From assembly GCF_021018895.1 (NCBI RefSeq), contig NC_079381.1, positions 11,293,001 to 11,357,000 of the forward strand: DNA of 64,000 nucleotides, written 5' to 3'. Origin of the DNA: Seriola aureovittata. Lineage: Eukaryota > Chordata > Actinopteri > Carangiformes > Carangidae. The notes beneath the pieces were generated by a model. That model was not told where the DNA came from, made no database searches, and saw only the letters and a list, made by a program, of their open reading frames with translations. Positions within the stretch are counted from its first letter, which is position 1. Each line of letters opens with the position of its first letter. Below are positions 35,734 to 48,018 of this stretch, piece after piece. A program made the position numbers and the translations under genes.

Positions 35734-38677
35734 TATACATATTTGTGTTTTCCTCTTTGTTGCAAAAAGCGTCCTGTATGAGCACCTGTGCTGCTCTGCT
35801 GCTCTCCTTCATCTTTTCATATCTTCATCCATATTCTTGGCACACTGCCAGTCATGTCGCTCATTTTTTTTCTTTTTTTTGTCATCTCTCGCTCTCTTTT
35901 TGTTTTCAGCTCCACCTGCTCTCTTGCTGTCTCTTTCCATGTGGCCCGTCTCTGTCTGTTTAGCCTCTCCTTCCATTTGCTTTGCTGTCTTTGTCTGCCT
36001 CTCTGCTCTCCACCACTCGCACTCCCTGTGTCTGTTCAGCTGATGTACACCGCCTTAGGGAGCGTAGGCAGGCCTCTGTTTTAAACATCACTTTGAGCAG
36101 CAGTGCCACTCACTAGCAAAGACAGTGACACAGAGATGGATAGATCCCGCTGTGTGTCACTTTGCATATTCAAAGCAAGAGTTTCTCAAGCAAACGTGCT
36201 ATTTACAAGAAGTTACTCAGCTCAGAAGAGTCTGAGGAGAGTCGGAAGTTACTACGTATCTGAGGCACTGATGAAATAATCACACGGCTGTGGCATACAG
36301 CAAACGGCACTGTGGGAGATGATATCCACTGATGATACACAACAAAATAGTAACAAAATATAATAAATGCATTCTTAGAAAGTTCTTCAGTTCTTTTTTC
36401 CCTCAACTTGGACAGAACCAAATCTAGGGTTATTCTCCCTCTGACCATTTCTGTCTCTATCCCCTAACCTGCTCTCGTGCCCAGTGTTAGCACTATGTCA
36501 GTTACACCAGATGGAGGGCATGAAGCTCAGTCAGTGTGTGTAGATGACCTGCTCCAAGCAGGTGTGCAGCAGAAGGCACATACTGTAATGCAGCCATCGT
36601 TGACAGAGCTGAGCTCCATACCTTGCACCTTCACCTAAATAGGGCCCTTAATGTTAAACTTGTATTGCACTAAACACTTTGGCCCTGATCTCCTGTCTGC
36701 TGCCCATTCAAATTCACAGATTTGAATAATAGGTCAGCGTGCCCCCCAGATGATTCATCGCTATCAAAGTCACCATCACTGTTTCCAGAAGAATATGAAA
36801 TAAAAAGCTGCAAAAATAAATAATCAGAATTTGGATGCTGTCCAAGCCGTGGCGATCATTACCCACAGCAGAGCGACTGAACTCACATGAAAAACAACAG
36901 CATTTGTTGTTTTTTTCAAATGCCTAAAAAGACAAAGACCACTAGTAGCTAAGCAAATTATTATGTGCAATGTCAAAGCGTAACTAAAGGCCCGTACGCT
37001 TCAACAGAAGTGCTTGTCAGATGGTCGAACAGCATCTGAAATCCCTTTCCAACACTGGATTGGAGGGGGCTGCATCCAACAGTTTCTATAACTTTCCGAA
37101 ACCAGCGGTCTGACATTTAGACCCACTTGTGACTGCTGAGGTCTGAACCTCTCTCTTAAGCTCTCTTTTTTTCAATCTTACAGCAAGTATTTCTGTCACT
37201 TTTTTCTCTTTTTTTTGTGCAACACTTTGAAAGACTTCCGGGAGAGAAAACGTGTGCCCATATTGGAATGATAACCGCATCAACCTTCTTCTCTGTATGA
37301 CAGTAGGCTTTTCACTCCACTTTATAACAATTATAAGCACTTTTTGTTTCCTGATGTGCTCGCATGACACTTTGCATGAAATTTTTTTTTTTTTTTTTTT
37401 TTGGCAAACCTTGGCCCTTACTCTCAGAAAAAGGAGGTGAGGGCGAATGGAATTGTTTGACTTCAGTATGGGAGACTACTGTTCCCCTCCGCTTTCTACC
37501 TAGTAGATATTTTTGCTTAAACTTAACAAAGCTTTAAACACATGTGAATCAGTAAAAAAAAAAAATTCATCACCAGTCATCTGGTTTTGGAAGGCACTGA
37601 GAAACAATGACGACCTGCTGACGGAGGGGTCAGTTCAGAAAATATATGCTCATATGTGTTGTTTTAGAGCAAAAATAATCAAATGTTTTCATAACATTTC
37701 AATAACATTAAAAATAAGGGTGTTTTTGGACTTTCTGTGCAGCAGTTAGTATTGCCAATTAGTAAACTTGCTTGAGATGTGAAATCCTGCCCAGTGAACA
37801 TCTCAGTGCTTTTATGATTGTCACAGTTAAATTGTGTGTTTGCAGTTGCAGAGACTGTTTTGAAAAATCATCCTTGATGGTGATGTGTTCATGAGCCTGT
37901 GCTTAGGCAGAAAAGTCTGCACACCTTTGATAAACATCTACATAATGCCGAAAAAAGGATTTATCTTGAGAAATCAGACTGCGTTATGTACATGCCTTTA
38001 TCTCAGAATATGTCTTCGTCTTATCTGACACACACACACATACACACACACAGGTACGCACATGTAACGTGTACCTGTGTGTGACATACAGAAAGAATGT
38101 ACTGCTCACATCCCTTGAATGTGGCGTCATTACAGGAAAAATGTCCTTGTTAGACAAATTTTATGAGTCCATGAGCATATAGTGAGTGACATGAAGAGAG
38201 AGTCAGAGAAAGAAAGAGATGCTGAAACGTCAGATGCAGGATATTTCCAATATTGCGCTTGACGGTTAACTGTTTGCATTTGCCTTGAAAGGTCAAAAGG
38301 TTCATGCAGGAGCAACAGCAGACATATGGTGGCAGTTTGGAGAACAAGAAAGGAAGTGGGTAGGCTGGGGAGATGACCAAGGTGGAAAGAAATAGCATGA
38401 AGGAGATTAGCGGTAGTCGGCAGGGGAAGAAAAGCAGAGGGCAAGAGAAGACATGGAAGGAAGGGAAAGGAAAATGTAGAAATAAGTGACAAACAGAGGA
38501 AGAAGAAGAGGCAGCAGAGGGCACCTTTGAGAGGTTGGATGTATATATGTCTTTTATGAAATGTGGAGATAATTGAAGGTAATGTGTTAAAAGCTCAATG
38601 CTGATGGTTGCTTGGTTGTTTGTGCTAATGGTCAGTGCTCAAGAGGCAGTGTGTGTAAAAGTACAAACAGGTCTTCA

Positions 38678-38692
38678 GTTACCATGGTGACC
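38678..38692. promoter_or_regulatory. X-box-like (RFX) motif
   Basis: GTTACCATGGTGACC is a near-palindromic RFX motif (GTTACC-AT-GGTGAC, one base from GGYAAC). It lies in the probable fam163b intron 1. Confidence 0.35.
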
Positions 38693-40957
38693 GGGCTATT
38701 ACAGACTGACATTTTACCATTGCCTTTTCTGTTGTTTGAGTGGGTGGTTTATGCTTATAAGTTCTGGTCTGATTGTACTTGAGCAAACTTTTCCCAGCTC
38801 ACTCACTGTATGCTAATCTCTAAGCTGATAAAACTGAGGCTCAGTGCAGTCAGGCAGAATTGCAGAGATGCATAATAAGATTAGACAAATCGCAAAAGAG
38901 TGGAATTTATGAATGAGAATCTCACATCTCAAGCGCGCACGCTTGCTCTTGTTCGCAGAGTACGTCACGACCTTGCTGAGCTATCGTGTTCTTAAATTCT
39001 TTTTGCTTCATCACTTTCCAAAAGGACCATGTTGACGTTTGCAACTTTTCAGGCTCAGATTTGTCGATCCTACACTGAGCATGTAGGCTTTGAAAAAAAA
39101 GCTTTGGACCATAAAGTTTGTAATGTAAAAGCCCCTAAGCATCTTTGAAATAGGTTACACTCACAGACGTAATTTGTATGTTTAGTCTCAGCTATATGCC
39201 ATCTGCCTTTATATTTAGTGTGTGATATATGCAGCATGCTGCAGGCTGTAGACAGGCATGTTAGCTGTGCAAAGCTTAAAGGAAAATTATACATTTTCAC
39301 AACATAGGTTTTATCTTCATAGCCTCAGCTATCCTTCCTACTGATTTATAATATTTTAACCAGTTCAGATCTGGGGAGATAGCAACAAAAGAGTCCAATA
39401 GGACAAATAGCAGTGATTAGGTCATAAGGAGATCCTCAGTTTTTATTTAGAAGTTAAAACGGGTAAATCCTGTTATTCTTTACAGAACTACTTCTCAGAA
39501 CTACTTGCTCTTCCCTATTTAACCCGGTATGTTAGCATTGTGTGTACTTACATGTTTTATTTAACTTAATTAACTTGAGGTTTGTTTACAACCTGTCTGG
39601 TGATCTGACTGCTCATTTTGCCACGTTCAGGCGTTGTCCACAGAATTGGAAAATCAAACAAAACACCCCTTAATTCCAACTTGGGTGTGTTCATGCATTA
39701 TCCCAAGGTGGTTAGCATTAACCTTGTGGTCACACCAAATAAACAGCCTAAACTAGCTACTTCTGTCGTCTTAGCAGTTTGTTACCAAATATAAGTCCTG
39801 TGAAATTAGCTGAATCGATTGTATTAGTGATAATACTGAATTTCATTTTGATGCGACTGCTAGCCATTCTGCCAATTACAATTACAATCTACAATCTACA
39901 ATTACAAGTCGGAAGCTTCACGCGGATGCTAGTAATTACGGTTTGAACGCTATGACATGAATGCAGCATAATTGTGAAGTGAGTCTAGTGATGTAATTCT
40001 GCCTTCAAATCACAGCAATTAAGTTGTTGAGTAAAACTGTTAATAACTGCAGGAATGAAGGCCAAAACTACTGAAAATGACCTTTACTGAGAGAAAAAAA
40101 ACTGAATTTTACTTTAATTACACAGAAAATGAAGGCTTCTCTTTACCATATAACTAATACAATTATCGACACTATTCATACCATATGTGAATGAAAATTC
40201 ATTCAGGAAGGACACATAGAGAGGAACAGCAGCTTTTCTTCTGTTGCTGTTTCTCCTCAGCCTCTTCCTGTTCTCCTCCCCCGCCTCCCTCGCCTCCCCT
40301 CTACTTCTTGGAATGAGCTTCAGTTTTTTACAATCACTCACTGGGATGAGGCCAGCTGACCAAACGACTTGCGTGCACGTGTGTGCTGGTCATATTGTTG
40401 TCTGTGCATGAGCGTGATGTGTGAGCATGTCAGGGTGTAGATGTGAGGGGAGAGGAGAGCGTGGTGCCGAGGGGGAGGGGAGGAGAGACGGGTGGAGGAA
40501 GGGAGGAACGGGTGGTGACTGTTTAACATGATCACTGAGCAGCCATATTCCCTTCCCCCAGTCTCAATCCATCCACTCCACCTCTCCTCTCTCCTCTTTA
40601 TCCCGACCACAGCGGATTTATCATAATTTACCCTCCCAATAGTGCATTTTAAAGGTAATTAAGCTGATAGGTGAGTACACTTTCAATGCCCCGAAAAAAA
40701 AAGAGAAGTGGATATGCTGCCTCTGTAATTGTATTCACTCTTGACTATTCTACCAGTGTTTAAACCATCCTCCTCCTCTCCTCCATCCCTCTCTCCCTGT
40801 TTTATATGCGTTCCTCTCTCCACACCTTTCTCCATCTTTTTTCATCACCCATCTGTCTTTGAGATTTGCTTTTCCATCCTACTCATCTGCTTGTCCTTCA
40901 ACTCCCTCTCTCTCCTCCTCTTCTCTCTCCTACTGTAATGACTTGAGAGGCTGGTAG

Positions 40958-40983
40958 AGCAGCAGCAGCAGCAGCAGCAGCAG
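40958..40983. repeat. (AGC)n trinucleotide repeat
   Basis: About eight AGC/CAG units outside any recognised exon. Confidence 0.9.
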
Positions 40984-41449
40984 TTAGCAGACAAGTAACA
41001 CACAGTCACTCATAGTCACGCTGCGAGGGGGACTTGAGTGTGTGTTTGTGTGTGTGTGTGTGTGTGCATGCAGGAGTATGACTGATCTCCCAGGGGGCCA
41101 AGGTTGTTACAAGGGTCACTGAGGAAGTCGCCATGGGAACACAAGCTCCTCCTTGTCTTTCATTGTTGTAGGCCCTCACAGTGTGTGTGTTTGTGTGAGT
41201 GTGTATTTATTTTCTAGACAGACCACAACACGAATTTAGTCGCTGTTGTCATTCCCTGTCCTATCTTTAGGTCTGTCTTAGACTAGGTTTTATGATATGA
41301 TATGATAACAGCACTGACATCATAATTGAATTCACTGTAGCTCAATGAACAGCATATACAGCAGAGGACTCCTAGGTATCAATCTAAGTACAGTCAGTCC
41401 TCTTCCCCTGTGGCAAATTGAAGGAAAAACCTTGATTAAGCTTCTTAGA

Positions 41450-41640
41450 ATAGCGCTGGGCCTTTCTGTCACTCAGCTGGAGGGATGAACACCATCCTTC
41501 CAAAAGATATTCCCTCACTTGGTGTTTTGAGAATGACTGCGGAGAGATCCAAAATATGCCACAGGTGTGTAGTTAGGTTGAGATACAATGACTATACAGT
41601 CAGTGACCTTTCATGCCCTGAATATTTGTCCCTCATCATT
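41450..41640 (-). pseudogene. second Tc1/mariner-like transposase relic
   Basis: GAGGGATGAACACCATCCTTCCAAAAGATATTCCCTCACTTGGTGTTTTGA is the reverse complement of a Tc1-type transposase C-terminal region and aligns with the block near 4680-4720. The SPDLNP region (near 41575-41600) is decayed. It is in the same orientation as the copy at 4630-5070. Confidence 0.6.
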
Positions 41641-42671
41641 TAATCTGTATTTTTTCCTCCCAAATTTGTTGCCCATCTGTACATGGTGACAATGATTTGG
41701 GGGATGTGGTAAGATTTTATTTCAAACTTCTATGTGCACGAGGCGAGACATTTACATATGAGAATCAAAACGCCAAATCACTGTGACAAACACAGTAGAG
41801 CTGAATGATTACTCCTTCTTGGGTAGTTTAAGCTTACAATAGAGCCTTAGCTGAGGCTGAAATTTGGACTGTCAAACAGCACAATGTAGTTTTGATATGC
41901 TAACAGGTAGGGATGCTGTATTACTTTGATACTTTCAAAACACTTATTTTCCAGGCTGGGCAGTGGGGAATAGTGCATCTAGTAGCAAACATTCAGGTTT
42001 TGCCAACACTTTTAGGTTCACTCCTCCACTATACCAAAAATGCTATAAAGAAGGGAGGTTTATAACATAACTATTCCCAGTCATTTTTATGACAATGTAA
42101 TCTTCCTGGCTACACTTTTGGGTTCATTTTTCAGCTAGTTAGCTATTACTTCATCCACCAGTGTTTCCAAAACACCCAGCAGAGGCGAGGGTTGGCATCC
42201 TGCGCGTTCCTTGCCTTAAATATTTTTGCCATTTAAACCGCATTCAGTGGAATGTTTTTCATATTCCACGGCCTTAATGCCGCCCGAGATGCATTTCCAC
42301 CCTGCCTAAAAATATCTGGAGTGAATCGTTTGGATGTGACCATGGCTAACAGTTGGTGACAGTAGCTGTGGCTCACAAGCCATGCTGTTTTGCCAGCATG
42401 TGGCAAGCCGGCCAGCCAGCAAGTCTGTCATACAAAAGAACTGAACCTCTCCCTCACCTTTGCCCATCTCTTCCTCATCTATCCTTCTGCCTGTTTCTAA
42501 AATTCAGCCTGCCCATCCACTACTGTATTTTGACCATGTTTTAGTTAAGGCTTCTGGAGACACACTCTGTTACATGTATGAATGTTGGGTATATGGACTA
42601 TCATCAATTATACATATTCTGGGTGAAATAGGGGGAAGAAAAGCAGATTCCTCCTGCCATGATACAAGTGT

Positions 42672-42692
42672 GGATCTGTCCATGGTGCTGAA
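42672..42692 (-). promoter_or_regulatory. RE1/NRSE (REST-binding) element
   Basis: The minus strand reads TTCAGCACCATGGACAGATC plus C, 21 bases that match the classical RE1 TTCAGCACC-NC-GGACAGCGCC at 18 positions, including both half-sites in full (TTCAGCACC and GGACAG) with canonical spacing. REST silences neuronal genes in non-neuronal cells, and an NRSE has been reported in the human DBH promoter. Here the site sits between the two neural genes fam163b and dbh, closer to the presumed fam163b first exon (about 0.3 kb) than to the dbh ATG (7.5 kb). Confidence 0.75.
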
Positions 42693-42704
42693 ATCAGAAA
42701 ATGT

Positions 42705-42755
42705 CTATGTATCTATGTATCTATGTATCTATGTATCTATCTATCTATCTATCTA
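42705..42755. repeat. (TATC/TATG)n tetranucleotide repeat
   Basis: CTATGTAT units grade into CTAT units. It begins 13 bp to the right of the RE1 element. Confidence 0.93.
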
Positions 42756-43569
42756 ATGTATCATATCTGTTTTCTAACAAGCAGCCAACTTCTCAATTCT
42801 AACGCTCGCCACAGCATGACTTGACAAGCAGACGCATCTATTTTGCTGCCATTAAAACCAATAGCCTATAGCCTCCGTTTAATAAAAAATAAAACATAAT
42901 GATGAGTAAATGGAGAAGTACGCCGACCTTATTTTTATAAGGGTGAGGAATGATTACCTTCAGAGATAAGAGGAATTCGCCGGGTCACATCTAAGGTAGT
43001 GGTGGCTCCTCGGAGCTCAGGTCCCGACCTCTGCTGGTTTTGGCTGGTGTCGACCTCAGTCACTGAATAATGACACCAACGACAATGAAAAGTCCCCAGT
43101 GTCGGTAAAGTAATCAGCAGAAGGCAGGGGTGCGCGCTACATGGAAGTAGAGAGAATGGGCTCAAAATAATAAACTCCCCAGAGCCTGATCCTCTTTAGT
43201 TGTTAACTAACAAGAAAAAGAATGAAAAGAAAAACAGCACATGCGTCCTTTTGCAAAAATGTCCACGTTGATATTTTTTTGTTTCTGGACTACTTTTCCC
43301 AACACATTCTTGTCATCCGCGTGCAAAACATTTTCTGTCCAATTCCAGACTCGCAGAAAGAGAAAAAAAAAATACTCCAAATGAGGCTCCAGCAACAATA
43401 ATGATAAGGAACACTAATAATAATGGTGATATCTCTGGAAGATGTGTTTGGAGCAGACAGCCAGCCGCACACACACACACAGTTCCATCCACCGCTTGTC
43501 TGGAGTTGTTTGAACAGTAGAGACTGGTTAACCAACACTGCCCGCAAAATAAAACACTCCTACGCAAAC

Positions 43570-43606
43570 ATCATCATCATCATCATCATCACCATCATCA
43601 TCATCA
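43570..43606. repeat. (ATC)n trinucleotide repeat
   Basis: ATC units with one ACC interruption, inside the CpG-rich candidate promoter region. Confidence 0.93.
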
Positions 43607-43630
43607 GCCTCGGCAGCGTGTGTGTTGGAC

Positions 43631-43666
43631 GAGGAGGAGGAGGAGGAGGAAGAGGAGGAGGAGGAG
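43631..43666. repeat. (GAG)n trinucleotide repeat
   Basis: GAG/GGA units with one AGA interruption. On the minus strand this is a CCT tract within the candidate fam163b 5' region. Confidence 0.93.
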
Positions 43667-45609
43667 ACGGGATGATAGAAAATCTCGACATCTCCATTTC
43701 AACAACCAGTTTTCCCACCGTCCGAGGAGGTCGAGGTCAGATGTTTGTTTGCAGTTGCTGGTCCTGGTCCTGGTTCCGCGGCCAATCTACGATGGGGATT
43801 TTTTTTTTCCTGCACGCTTCCTTTTTCTATTCTCTCTATCAGCCTACTTAATCTATCTCCTCCCTCTCCTGCATCCTCCTCTCATTGCATCCCATGTTTG
43901 GCGGAAAGCAAGCTGGTCAGTCGTTCTGTCGGGCTACAAAGTGTCTCCAGCTGGCAAGCCCCACACCCCCCACAAAATAAAGGCTACCACAGGCTATATT
44001 TGATGCACGGATGTTGGACCTCTGTATAATTGCTGGTTCCTGCAGAGAGACGTCCGGCTCTGCGCGGAGACGAGTCAAATGCGCTTTAAATCCAGAGGTG
44101 GCTCTTAGTGCCTGCAGACCCAGTGAGTAAATGCAGCCTGGAGCGTGCAGCCTGGGAGATGGCGCTTTTGTCACAGACCCAGATTGGCTATGGGTGCTAG
44201 AGTGAGAGCAGACAAGAGAGAGGAGGGAATGGGAAAAAATAAACTGGATGAGGATGTGGTTAGAAAACTTAATTAAAAAAAAAAGTGCTTATAAGCTACA
44301 CAGATGTGCAAATACACATGTGCACTGCATATAAATAGTCATAGCCTACGAGTCTGTAGAATAAACAGAAACTGTGCATGGGCAGTGGAGTTAAGAGGCA
44401 GAGGGTGGGTGTGTGTGTGTGTGCGCGCGTGTCCTTAGACAAACTCTGCAAATGTCACCAACAACCATCACAGAGCTTACTGTAGCCGAAACCTGAAAGT
44501 CACCCTTCACTATGTCCTCCTAATATGCTGGAAACCCACAAGCGGCTGTAGCATTTAGAGTGGATTCATTAAACTTCCCACTTACACAGCAGTTAATCAG
44601 CCAAGCTATATGCATATGTGACAGCCAACTCTATAAAGATAATTAAAAGAATTACACCTGTCCTCTGCCCAAGGTTCAGCCAAGGTGGAAAAACAAACTG
44701 GCCCTCTGTCTGGGACAAAACGTCCATTAAATTCCATTAGGACAACGCACACATCTGTCTCCAGTAGGATCATTTTTCTCTTTGTACCTCCTTCTGTCTC
44801 CTGTCCCTTCACTCTGCCCCTGTCACTCTGCCTCCTGACTACAAGACATATTAGGAATTCACCCATGGATGTGAATGTCTGTTTTCCAACTTGTTACCCT
44901 CTGTGATGTGATCCATGTGCTCCTTGTGTCTCTTTATGCCACAGTGCTCTTTCTCTTGTCAGCCTCCGAACCTGCACTGTTTCACCACTTGTTTTTACTT
45001 CCTCTGTCTGTCTCTCTCTCTTTCCTCCTCTCTCCAAGTTCTTCACTCATCGTCTCCTCTAATTACCCAGTCTACCCTTACAACTGCTTGCCTCTCCCAT
45101 TCAGATCAGACGAGGGGCCGGTTTGAGGCAACGCTAAGAGTAGCAGTGTGAGTTTTTATTGCATTCATTATTCAAACTCACAGAAGTGGAGATTAGGGCA
45201 CTTTGAGAGTGTGCGGCGTTGAAATATTTATATTAGGAGAGAATGAGATGGTTGGATTGGTCATGTCGCGGTGAGTTCTGCTTTTATCCAATCCTCTCTC
45301 TCTCTCTCTCTGTTTGTGCACATGTGCAATGTGTATGTATGAGGTATGTCAGAGTGGCTGAGATTTAGCTCTCCTCATGTTCACAGCTTTTGTTTATTTT
45401 TGCTCAAAATGAAATAAGATTCAATAACATTAAATTAAAATTTACTGTATGATCAATGAACAGACATTATATCAACACCTCTACAATTTATTGCAATTGA
45501 TTACAATCATTTTGCCAAAGCTAGATTACCAAACAGGACAACCTAGGTTCACTGCATGCCAGTTGGTTTAGTTAATTTGAGTATTTGCAAAGTTGTGAGG
45601 ACTTTGCAC

Positions 45610-45890
45610 CACTGACCTTAAAGTGAGACTATGCAACTTTAGAAAGAATAAAAATAAAACAGTCTTTGTGAATTCATAGGTAATAAAACACATCCTTTTT
45701 CACTTCAATACACTCTGGGGTTTTGTTGTTACAGCTTTTATTTAGTCTATTATAACCAGTAGGCCACGGTGACTACTATTATCCTGTCATTATAAGTTGT
45801 AGCCACAGTGGCTGCTGTTCATAGGCCCATTTAAGTACAACATCCACTAAGACAGATCCTGTATTTTAACCAAATATATTCAGGTTTCCA
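45610..45890 (+). repeat. probable degraded teleost interspersed repeat
   Basis: AAAGTGAGACTATGCAACTTTAGAAAG...GTGAATTCATAGGTAAT...CATCCTTTTTCACTTC...GGGTTTTGTTGTTACAGCTTTTATT...TATAACCAGTAGGCCAC is a phrase order reminiscent of a common percomorph repeat. Identification is from memory and the family name is not asserted. Confidence 0.45.
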
Positions 45891-47175
45891 TTTCAAATAT
45901 AGTGCAAAATTTAACCAAATTTCCATAAAACTGACAAAAAGTGCAAATGAATGCTGTTATCAAATATGAGGAGCTGGTTTATCAACAGTTGGTGGGGCTA
46001 ATGCTTCAGTCTGGTGCCACTGAACCACTGCAGAAGAAGATGGTGCAACAAGATGATGTAATTAGAAGAGCTCCAGTCAATCCTCAAACACTGGAAAACA
46101 ATGTAGAAAGCAGCTTGGAAATATGGCATTATATGGCTCGTGCGACTTGAAATCCAGACTATAACAATGGTGCACATTTATAAATAAAATTGTTTAATCA
46201 AATCATGCAAACTAACTGGGGTACTTCTATTTCTATAGGAATAATGGGTGGTCTCTGTATCTCTGCTCATATAATGACTCTGTTATATATAGTCTGCTTA
46301 CTTAACTGAATGTAAATGTAGCAGGGTACATACACAGAGGGCAGGAGGTGGGGGTTCGGACTTCAATAGGGACCTGGCTGGAAGTTTTAGCCCTTGGGTC
46401 TCCTATCAGGTTAATCCAGACATCACAGAACACGGCGCTGATAAACTATGGATCATCCGGAGCACAAATTCCTAACTACTGTGTCCATGCATATGCTTGT
46501 CCCAAACTGAAAGCAATGCATGGTGATGAAGTTTTGGGGGCAATATGTGGCTTGTCCTAGGCAGGATAATGTCACATACACCCCCAGGCTTCTTGCATAA
46601 ACACACCCACAGACATGATTACACAAAGGCCCATCATTCTCTCCTTAAATCTGTTCTTCCACACCCATCCCCCATGCTGCCCACTTTTCTCTCTCTCTCT
46701 CTTTCTCTCTCTCTTTCCTTCCCTCCGGATCACCGCCGACTTTACAGCGTCTCGTCTCGTTTGTGTTTGCTGACACATCAGGAACAGCAGCGGAAAGATA
46801 AGTGTGCATGTAAGAGAAATGAGAAGGCAGGAAGAGAGTGAGTGAGAGAGCGGGTGATCAGCAGCAACAGAGAGCAGTGTGACAGGGGGTAGACAGACTT
46901 GTAAAGAGGCAGAAATGTGATGGTGTAAAAGATAAAAAGAAACAATTGTTGTACAGATACAGAGACACATAGAGAGAGACGAGATTACAGAGCCTCATGT
47001 GATTGCCAGAGACATTAGAAGGATACGCAGATCTCTGTTTGCCTCAGGGACTCTTTATTACATTAACCAACACGATACCAGTCCATGACTTTCTGCTCTG
47101 CTCCCTCTCTGTTTTTCCGCTCAAATCCAAACCTTTCTCTTTATGAACCTCTTCCGGAAAAAGGATTCAACGGTA

Positions 47176-47183
47176 TGACGTCA
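47176..47183. promoter_or_regulatory. perfect palindromic CRE (TGACGTCA)
   Basis: TGACGTCA occurs 3.05 kb upstream of the dbh ATG. cAMP-responsive (CRE/AP-1) control of DBH is established in mammals, but there the element is promoter-proximal. Its role at this distance is an inference. Confidence 0.4.
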
Positions 47184-47566
47184 TGTACAAAATTGAATCC
47201 AACACACAGAGAATTTGCATTCACCCTGCAGCTCGTTTAATGATGAGCTTTCCTTGAACTTCACTGAATCATCCACATGAAAAGGGACGTGCAGAACTAA
47301 TGTACAAATGAGGTGGCACTTCCTATAAATTGGATGATGGATGTGGTCAGAAGTGTACTTTATCGGACCTGGAGCCACATTTAACCAAGTGTTTCTGAAG
47401 TACACCTGCACATCTCTGCAGCATGGGGTTAAGTCGACTCAAATCACCATCGTTACCATCTTTATCTTTGTACATCTCATGTGTACAGATTGATCTATCA
47501 TTTCTTTTTTTGTATGTACATGCTTCATGTCGTTACCTTCTTTACCGACGGGTGGGTGGTGGCGGG

Positions 47567-47701
47567 CCAACAGTTTGCAGGTTTTCATTCCAACTGAAGA
47601 CTCCGACAGCTGATTAGCACCCATTCAGGTAGAGAAGAAGAACTCATCAGTGAAGTCACCTGCAGAGATGATCAGCTGTAATTAAACCTGCAGCGTGTTG
47701 G
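47567..47701. repeat. inverted-repeat (MITE-like) element
   Basis: The arm CCAACAGTTTGCAGGTTT (47567..47584) and the reverse complement of 47684..47701 agree at 15 of 18 positions. Internal CAGCTGATTAGC and GATCAGCTG are also mirrored. It is related to the shorter copy at 3479..3561. Confidence 0.55.
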
Positions 47702-47998
47702 CTCCCCGTAGTGATTATACATATTAGATTTTTATATTACGATGGCTTTATTCTGCTTTGTTGACTCTACCCCTGTATTTAGTTTGGTCCGCTTTATGTA
47801 AAGCACTCTATATTATATATATTAGTTTTGAGACGTGCTACAGTATAGAAATAACCTTTTTTATTATCGGACACACTGTTTATGGAGAATTTTATCACTA
47901 GCATGTTGTCAGCAATGCAGATAAAAACTCTGCTATTGGGAACAAAACTAAACTAGATGTCCTCTTCTGGTTTGGACATTCCTGTCAAAGTGACTCTG

Positions 47999-48018
47999 CC
48001 CCCCCCCCCCCCCCCCCC
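47999..48018. repeat. poly-C tract (20 bases)
   Basis: An uninterrupted run of C. The G-rich complement could stack as quadruplex, and such runs are also common assembly-error sites. Confidence 0.9.

Larger units (their letters stand above)
42957..44230 (-). promoter_or_regulatory. fam163b: candidate fam163b promoter and first (non-coding) exon region
   Basis: This is the CpG-richest part of the 24-50 kb interval. On the minus strand it has, in order, a CCAAT box (AGCCAAT, about 44180), a TATA-like ATTTAAAG (about 44085) and, at the far end, a donor-like CTGAAG|GTAATC at 42957/42956. A 5' non-coding exon of fam163b is required by the acceptor at 23610. RE1 elements are often found close to the start sites of the genes they control, and one lies just downstream at 42672. 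Exon limits are not determined. Confidence 0.35.

Noticed and set aside
40114..40610. Possible alternative promoter in the GA/CT-rich stretch near 40.2-40.6 kb
   Set aside because: Purine-rich but CpG-poor, without a convincing donor or core promoter motif.
46572..46970. 132-codon minus-strand frame at 46.6-47.0 kb
   Set aside because: It follows a CT/GA-rich tract and has no recognisable motif.
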